Shown in pieces: positions 60,024-64,000 of a stretch of 64,000 bases of DNA. The stretch's first letter is position 1, and every line of letters starts with the position of its first letter. The position numbers and the translations under genes were made by a program. The stretch is from Halomonas qaidamensis (GTDB taxonomy: Bacteria > Pseudomonadota > Gammaproteobacteria > Pseudomonadales > Halomonadaceae), in assembly GCF_025917315.1 (NCBI RefSeq), contig NZ_CP080627.1, positions 62,001 to 126,000 on the forward strand, read 5' to 3'. Under the pieces are notes generated by a model. It was not told the origin of the DNA and ran no database searches. It saw nothing but the letters and a program-made list of their open reading frames with translations.

Positions 60024-60520
60024 GTCAAGCAAACAATGGAGCGGTTTTAGCCGCCGCAGAGGCGGATAATCGCGAATTTTTGGTGTTCTCTTTAGGAGAA
60101 GAAGAGTACGCCATTGATATTTTAAAGGTTCAGGAAATACGTGGTTACGAAAATGTCACTCGGATTGCCAATGCGCCTGACTTTATTAAAGGAGTGACCA
60201 ATCTGCGCGGTGTTATTGTGCCGATTGTTGATTTGCGTATTAAATTTAATTTGGAAAACGTTGAGTACGGTGGTCAAACGGTTGTTATTGTTGTCAATGT
60301 GGCTGACCGTGTCGTCGGTATCGTTGTCGATGGTGTTTCTGATGTGATGACGTTAACACCCGATCAGATCAAACCCGCGCCTGAGTTTGGCGTTACGCTC
60401 TCTTCTGACTTCCTGAGCGGACTAGGTAGCCTTGAAGACCGCATGTTAGTGCTAGTGGATATTGATAAATTGCTGACTAGCGAAGAGATGGCATTAGTCG
60501 ACAGCACCAGTAACCGCTAA
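60020..60520 (+). CDS. cheW: Chemotaxis adaptor CheW
   Basis: A 166-residue SH3-like adaptor that links receptors to CheA (E. coli 167). Conserved segments are [38 protein letters not shown] and [20 protein letters not shown]. It overlaps cheA by 4 bases. A GGCACA/TGTGCC hairpin follows 15 bases past the stop and may reduce read-through into the receptor gene. Confidence 0.97.
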   Translation: MSQANNGAVLAAAEADNREFLVFSLGEEEYAIDILKVQEIRGYENVTRIANAPDFIKGVTNLRGVIVPIVDLRIKFNLENVEYGGQTVVIVVNVADRVVGIVVDGVSDVMTLTPDQIKPAPEFGVTLSSDFLSGLGSLEDRMLVLVDIDKLLTSEEMALVDSTSNR

Positions 60521-60534
60521 CCGTTTGTCTACCC

Positions 60535-60555
60535 GGCACAGGGAGTGTGCCTTTT
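60535..60555 (+). terminator. Short hairpin between cheW and the receptor gene
   Basis: GGCACA and TGTGCC pair (6 bp) around GGGAG and are followed by TTTT. The stem is short, so partial termination or attenuation is more likely than a full stop. Confidence 0.5.
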
Positions 60556-60627
60556 CAGCCAAAACAACAGCCATCTCTGGTGTTATGGACAACACCGGCC
60601 AACACAGCTGTATTTGGAGTAACGCGT

Positions 60628-61965
60628 GTGACATCGCTAATGCGTCAAATAATGAGCAATATGACCGTGCGCCTGAGCTGGGGGCTAGTATTGGCCACCT
60701 TCTCACTATTGGTGGTCGTCGCCTGTGGAATCGGGCTATATGCACTTAATCAAGGCGTTGCCATCGTACAGGCATCCAACGATCTGCAGGCGCAGCAAGT
60801 GGTATTTAGCGAGTTCGCCACCCGTGTTCGCTGGGTGTTAATTGGCGTTGTCATCATGACGGGGTTGACGGTTGCCGTGGTGATTTGGGGGGTGACGGTT
60901 AATGTTTTGCGTCCGCTGGATCGCTTAGTCGGTTATTTTGAAAAGATGGCCAAAGGCGACTTAAGTCAACACATTGTATCGCCAGGTAACAATGAAATTG
61001 GCCGGCTGTACAGCGCAATGGCACACATGCAGTCCTCATTGTCTGAGACTGTTGGAGTGGTGCGCCAAAGCGGAGCGTCAATTTTTGAGCGCTCCCAGCA
61101 TATTGCCAGTGGCAATAACGATCTCTCTTCACGTACCGAACAGCAAGCTTCTTCCCTGGAAGAAACAGCGTCTAGCATGGAGCAGCTTGCCTCGACCGTA
61201 GGCCATAATGCTGATAATGCGTTGCAAGCCAGTCAGCTCGCAAATGAAGTAACGCTCACCGCAAGACGCAGTGGCGAAGAAGTGGCCAACATCATTGAAA
61301 CCATGCAAGACATCAGCGCTAGCTCCCATCAGGTCGCTGACATTATTACGGTGATTGATAACATCGCTTTTCAAACTAATATTTTGGCACTTAACGCCTC
61401 AGTAGAAGCAGCCCGTGCCGGTGAGCATGGTAAAGGATTTGCCGTCGTCGCCCAGGAAGTCCGCAGTCTTGCTAGCCGAAGCGCCAATGCGGCTAAAGAG
61501 ATTCGCACGCTGATTGATGCGTCGTTAGGTAAAGTAGATGCAGGTACGCAGCGGGTGAACCATGCGGGCCAAACCATGCAGGATCTTGTCGCTGCAGTGC
61601 AGCGAGTCAATGACATTATGGATGAAATCGCAGCTGCTTCTGAAGAACAAAGTAACGGTATCGGCCAAGTTAACCAAGCAGTTGCTCAGATGGACCAAGT
61701 GGTGCAGCAAAATGCTCAGCTGGTTCAGCAGGCGGCACGCAGTGCCAATGAATTAGAAAGTGAGGCAGCGCGTCTGAGAGAGGCGGTAGAGCGCTTCCAG
61801 ATTGCGTCCAGCACATCACAAGACTCTAATCCACCACGAGACTTTAATGTGCCACGAGACTCTCATCCCCCTCGTGCTCTTCAACAAACAGCGGTTGTCC
61901 CAGCCATGACAACAAAGAAAATACCCGCTCGCCATGCAGCAGCAGATGAGTGGGAAGCGTTTTAA
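60628..61965 (+). CDS. Methyl-accepting chemotaxis protein without a periplasmic sensor domain
   Basis: A 445-residue receptor: TM1 ~19-41, an external loop of only ~28 residues, TM2 ~70-92, HAMP ~93-145, then a full signalling domain whose hairpin tip is intact ([20 protein letters not shown]). No ligand-binding domain fits in the loop, so it may sense through the membrane, HAMP or a partner. The C-terminus ends DEWEAF, close to the NWETF pentapeptide that tethers CheR/CheB. The GTG at 60628 is preferred (GGAG 8 bases upstream); an ATG at 60640 is possible, and the frame is open to 60547. It follows cheW after 107 bases with a hairpin between. Confidence 0.88.
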   Translation: MTSLMRQIMSNMTVRLSWGLVLATFSLLVVVACGIGLYALNQGVAIVQASNDLQAQQVVFSEFATRVRWVLIGVVIMTGLTVAVVIWGVTVNVLRPLDRLVGYFEKMAKGDLSQHIVSPGNNEIGRLYSAMAHMQSSLSETVGVVRQSGASIFERSQHIASGNNDLSSRTEQQASSLEETASSMEQLASTVGHNADNALQASQLANEVTLTARRSGEEVANIIETMQDISASSHQVADIITVIDNIAFQTNILALNASVEAARAGEHGKGFAVVAQEVRSLASRSANAAKEIRTLIDASLGKVDAGTQRVNHAGQTMQDLVAAVQRVNDIMDEIAAASEEQSNGIGQVNQAVAQMDQVVQQNAQLVQQAARSANELESEAARLREAVERFQIASSTSQDSNPPRDFNVPRDSHPPRALQQTAVVPAMTTKKIPARHAAADEWEAF

Positions 61966-62024
61966 GCCTTGCGGTTTGAGCATCACCATTTCCTTGGCTT
62001 TACTACTAACAATAAGGCATGCGA

Positions 62025-64000
62025 ATGCGTAATAACCAGCCAGTCACTCAACGCGAAGTTGAGCTTCGCAGTGACGACTTCCTTGTTTCTCGGACAGATC
62101 TTAAGGGGCGTATTACGTATGCGAACCCCGCCTTTATCCAGATCAGTGGTTTTGATTATGAAGAGCTGATGGGGGCGCCGCATAATCTGATTCGTCACCC
62201 GGATATGCCACCAGCAGCGTTCGAGAACTTATGGCAAACCGTAGAGAGCGGTGAAACATGGCGAGGGCTGGTTAAAAACCGCTGCAAAAATGGTGATCAC
62301 TACTGGGTGAATGCCAGTGTGACGCCGATCATCGAAGAGGATGACGTGGTTGGCTACGCCTCCGTCAGAGTGCAGGCTTCGCGGGAGGCTATTGCACAGG
62401 CAGAACAGGTCTACGCTGACATACGTGAGGGCCGTAACAAGCTGTATTACTTAGAGAAGGGCCAACTGCGCAAAAAAGGTCTAGTACAGCGCTTAAAACG
62501 GATACGGTTTGATACCCTGCGAGCTAAGTTAACGGGCATGATTGTCGTGGCTGGTGCGCTACTGTTGCTGAGCGGTGGCCTGGGATTATATAGCCTCAAT
62601 CTGGCCGGAGAGCGTCTCGCCGTGCTTAATAATGATGGCCTGCAAGACGTTATCCGCCTGCAGCAAATTGACCAAACCATCGCTCAAACCCGCCAAGCCA
62701 TGATCGAGCCAGAGCGAATGGAGCTGATCAAACAGCGCTTTGAAATGGGCGAAATGGTTGCCGATAACGCAGCAGCGGTTGAGCAAGCCTGGCAGCAGTA
62801 TTACTCCCGTGATGTTAACACTGACACGCTGGCGACGTCGTTCAACGAGCGGCTGCAGTCGTTTTTAGACAATGGCATGCTGCAGGCGGCCAATGTATTA
62901 CAAGCGGAAGAAACGTATCTAGCGTTTACTGGCTTAGACGCTGTGATTAACGTGATGAATAACGAAGGACGTGAACTCTCTTCCCTGGTGAACCAGCTCA
63001 TCGCCCAAAAGCAGGCCGCCGCTGAAGCGATGGCCGCCGATGCCGAGCAAGGTCAAGCTCGAATGCTCAATGCTCAAGCCACTGTTCTGGGCGTTGGTTT
63101 GTTAGCACTTATCTTCCTCGGGGTGATGATGCTACGTTCCATTGTCCGGCCGCTAAAAAGTGCGTCTCGCTTCACATTGCAGATAGCAGGAGGGAACTTA
63201 GCGGCGAAAGTTCCACCGCATCAACGTGATGAGGTGGGGCTACTCATGGAATCGCTGAATACGATGCGCAAAAGCTTGAGCAGTCTCATCAGCGAAGTTA
63301 AAGACGGTATCAATGTGGTCACTCCTGCGGCTAAAGAGATTGCCAGCGGCAATGAGGCTCTATCGTCGCGCACCGAACAGCAGGCCGCATCATTACAGCA
63401 AACGGCCTCCAGCATGGAAGAAATGACCACCACGGTGCGTCAAAATAGCGATAACGCTCAAGAAGCACGTCGTCTTGCCGATAACAATACTACGCAAGTG
63501 ACGCAGACTGGGGAGCTCATGGCGCAGTTAGTTGAGAATATGCAACGGATTACGCAAAGCTCACAACAAATGACGGATATCATTAACGTCATTGACTCGA
63601 TTGCTTTCCAAACCAATATTCTGGCACTTAATGCCTCAGTAGAAGCTGCCAGAGCGGGCGAGCATGGCCGTGGCTTTGCAGTAGTGGCTGATGAAGTGCG
63701 TAAGTTGGCGGGCCGCAGTGCTAATGCGTCGCAAGAGATTCGCGGGCTGATTGATGGCTCTAACAAAGAAGTCAATGCCGGTGCTGGACTAGTTAAAAAA
63801 GCCGAAAAAGCCATTGGTGAAGTTGCCGAAGCGGCGCGCAGCGTTACACAGATTATGCACGATATTTCGTCAGCATCTGAGGAGCAGAGTCATGGTATTG
63901 CGGAAGTAAACCAAGCCGTTACCGAAATGGATCAAGCAACACAACAAAACGCCTTACGTGTTCAGGAAACGGCACGCGCCGCCGTGGCATTAGAACAACA
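62025..64000 (+). CDS. Aer-like PAS chemoreceptor with a periplasmic domain (3' truncated by window edge)
   Basis: The first 658 residues of a receptor that continues past the window. The N-terminal PAS domain (~15-125) matches Aer: [34 protein letters not shown] and [19 protein letters not shown], the FAD-binding pattern. Unlike Aer, TM1 (~168-190) is followed by ~160 residues of helical, 4HB-type periplasmic domain, then TM2 (~350-370), HAMP and the signalling domain with its conserved tip ([19 protein letters not shown]). The ATG at 62025 has AAGG 8 bases upstream; the ATG at 62019 is too close to it. It probably monitors redox or energy state plus a second external cue. It is 59 bases after the previous receptor gene. 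Confidence 0.85.
   Translation, partial: MRNNQPVTQREVELRSDDFLVSRTDLKGRITYANPAFIQISGFDYEELMGAPHNLIRHPDMPPAAFENLWQTVESGETWRGLVKNRCKNGDHYWVNASVTPIIEEDDVVGYASVRVQASREAIAQAEQVYADIREGRNKLYYLEKGQLRKKGLVQRLKRIRFDTLRAKLTGMIVVAGALLLLSGGLGLYSLNLAGERLAVLNNDGLQDVIRLQQIDQTIAQTRQAMIEPERMELIKQRFEMGEMVADNAAAVEQAWQQYYSRDVNTDTLATSFNERLQSFLDNGMLQAANVLQAEETYLAFTGLDAVINVMNNEGRELSSLVNQLIAQKQAAAEAMAADAEQGQARMLNAQATVLGVGLLALIFLGVMMLRSIVRPLKSASRFTLQIAGGNLAAKVPPHQRDEVGLLMESLNTMRKSLSSLISEVKDGINVVTPAAKEIASGNEALSSRTEQQAASLQQTASSMEEMTTTVRQNSDNAQEARRLADNNTTQVTQTGELMAQLVENMQRITQSSQQMTDIINVIDSIAFQTNILALNASVEAARAGEHGRGFAVVADEVRKLAGRSANASQEIRGLIDGSNKEVNAGAGLVKKAEKAIGEVAEAARSVTQIMHDISSASEEQSHGIAEVNQAVTEMDQATQQNALRVQETARAAVALEQ

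Overview
The window reads as chromosomal DNA of a motile, halophilic gammaproteobacterium of the family Halomonadaceae (Halomonas or Vreelandella type). This rests on the 16S rRNA sequence, the 16S-tRNA-Ile-tRNA-Ala-23S-5S operon layout, the TAXI-type TRAP transporter and the FlhDC-type flagellar cluster. Genus placement is from recognition, not from a search. No CRISPR array, insertion sequence or prophage is visible. Essentially all coding regions look intact; the first and last genes are cut by the window edges.

Region 1 (1-17.4 kb) is metabolism and transport: the 3' part of an NAD-dependent DNA ligase (LigB-like), an AEC-family carrier, metF, a TAXI TRAP transporter (binding protein plus fused permease), the peptidase gene prlC with a small YheV-like zinc-ribbon gene, an NSS sodium symporter, a gamma-carbonic anhydrase-like protein, a YdjM-like membrane protein, then an overlapping lldR-dctB-dctD-like regulatory operon divergent from lldD. 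Two identical 17-bp palindromes lie in the lldR/lldD intergenic region. Upstream of the TAXI operon there is a plausible sigma-54 promoter with two repeated enhancer-like sites 33 bp apart, which may tie that transporter to the DctB/DctD-like pair.

Region 2 (17.4-23.5 kb) is a complete rRNA operon with a recognisable promoter, boxA antiterminator signals, both spacer tRNAs and a terminator, followed by a 104-bp inverted-repeat element of REP/REPIN type and an SDR oxidoreductase gene.

Region 3 (24.4-64 kb) is one large flagellar and chemotaxis island. flgNMA lies on the minus strand and divergent flgBCDEFGHIJKL on the plus strand. It meets, tail to tail, a minus-strand block that in transcription order is fliFGHIJK then fliLMNOPQR. 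fliE is divergent from fliF. Then come flaG, a PilZ/HD-GYP-like c-di-GMP protein, fliST, a second FliK-like gene paired with a stand-alone FlhB C-terminal-like gene, flhDC, motAB, cheAW and two chemoreceptors. Sigma-28 (FliA) promoters with the exact 14-base spacing precede flgM, flgK and fliS, consistent with a FlhDC (class 1), sigma-70/FlhDC (class 2), FliA (class 3) hierarchy. Flagellin, fliD, fliA, flhA/flhB and cheRBYZ are not in the window.

The most unusual items are: the FliK protein expanded by three near-identical ~108-residue repeats; the second FliK-like/FlhB-C-like gene pair lacking the NPTH cleavage motif; the PilZ-HD-GYP fusion with an intact c-di-GMP binding signature but a degraded HD-GYP metal site; the candidate sigma-54 control region of the TAXI transporter next to an eight-copy GAGGAGT tract; and two atypical chemoreceptors.
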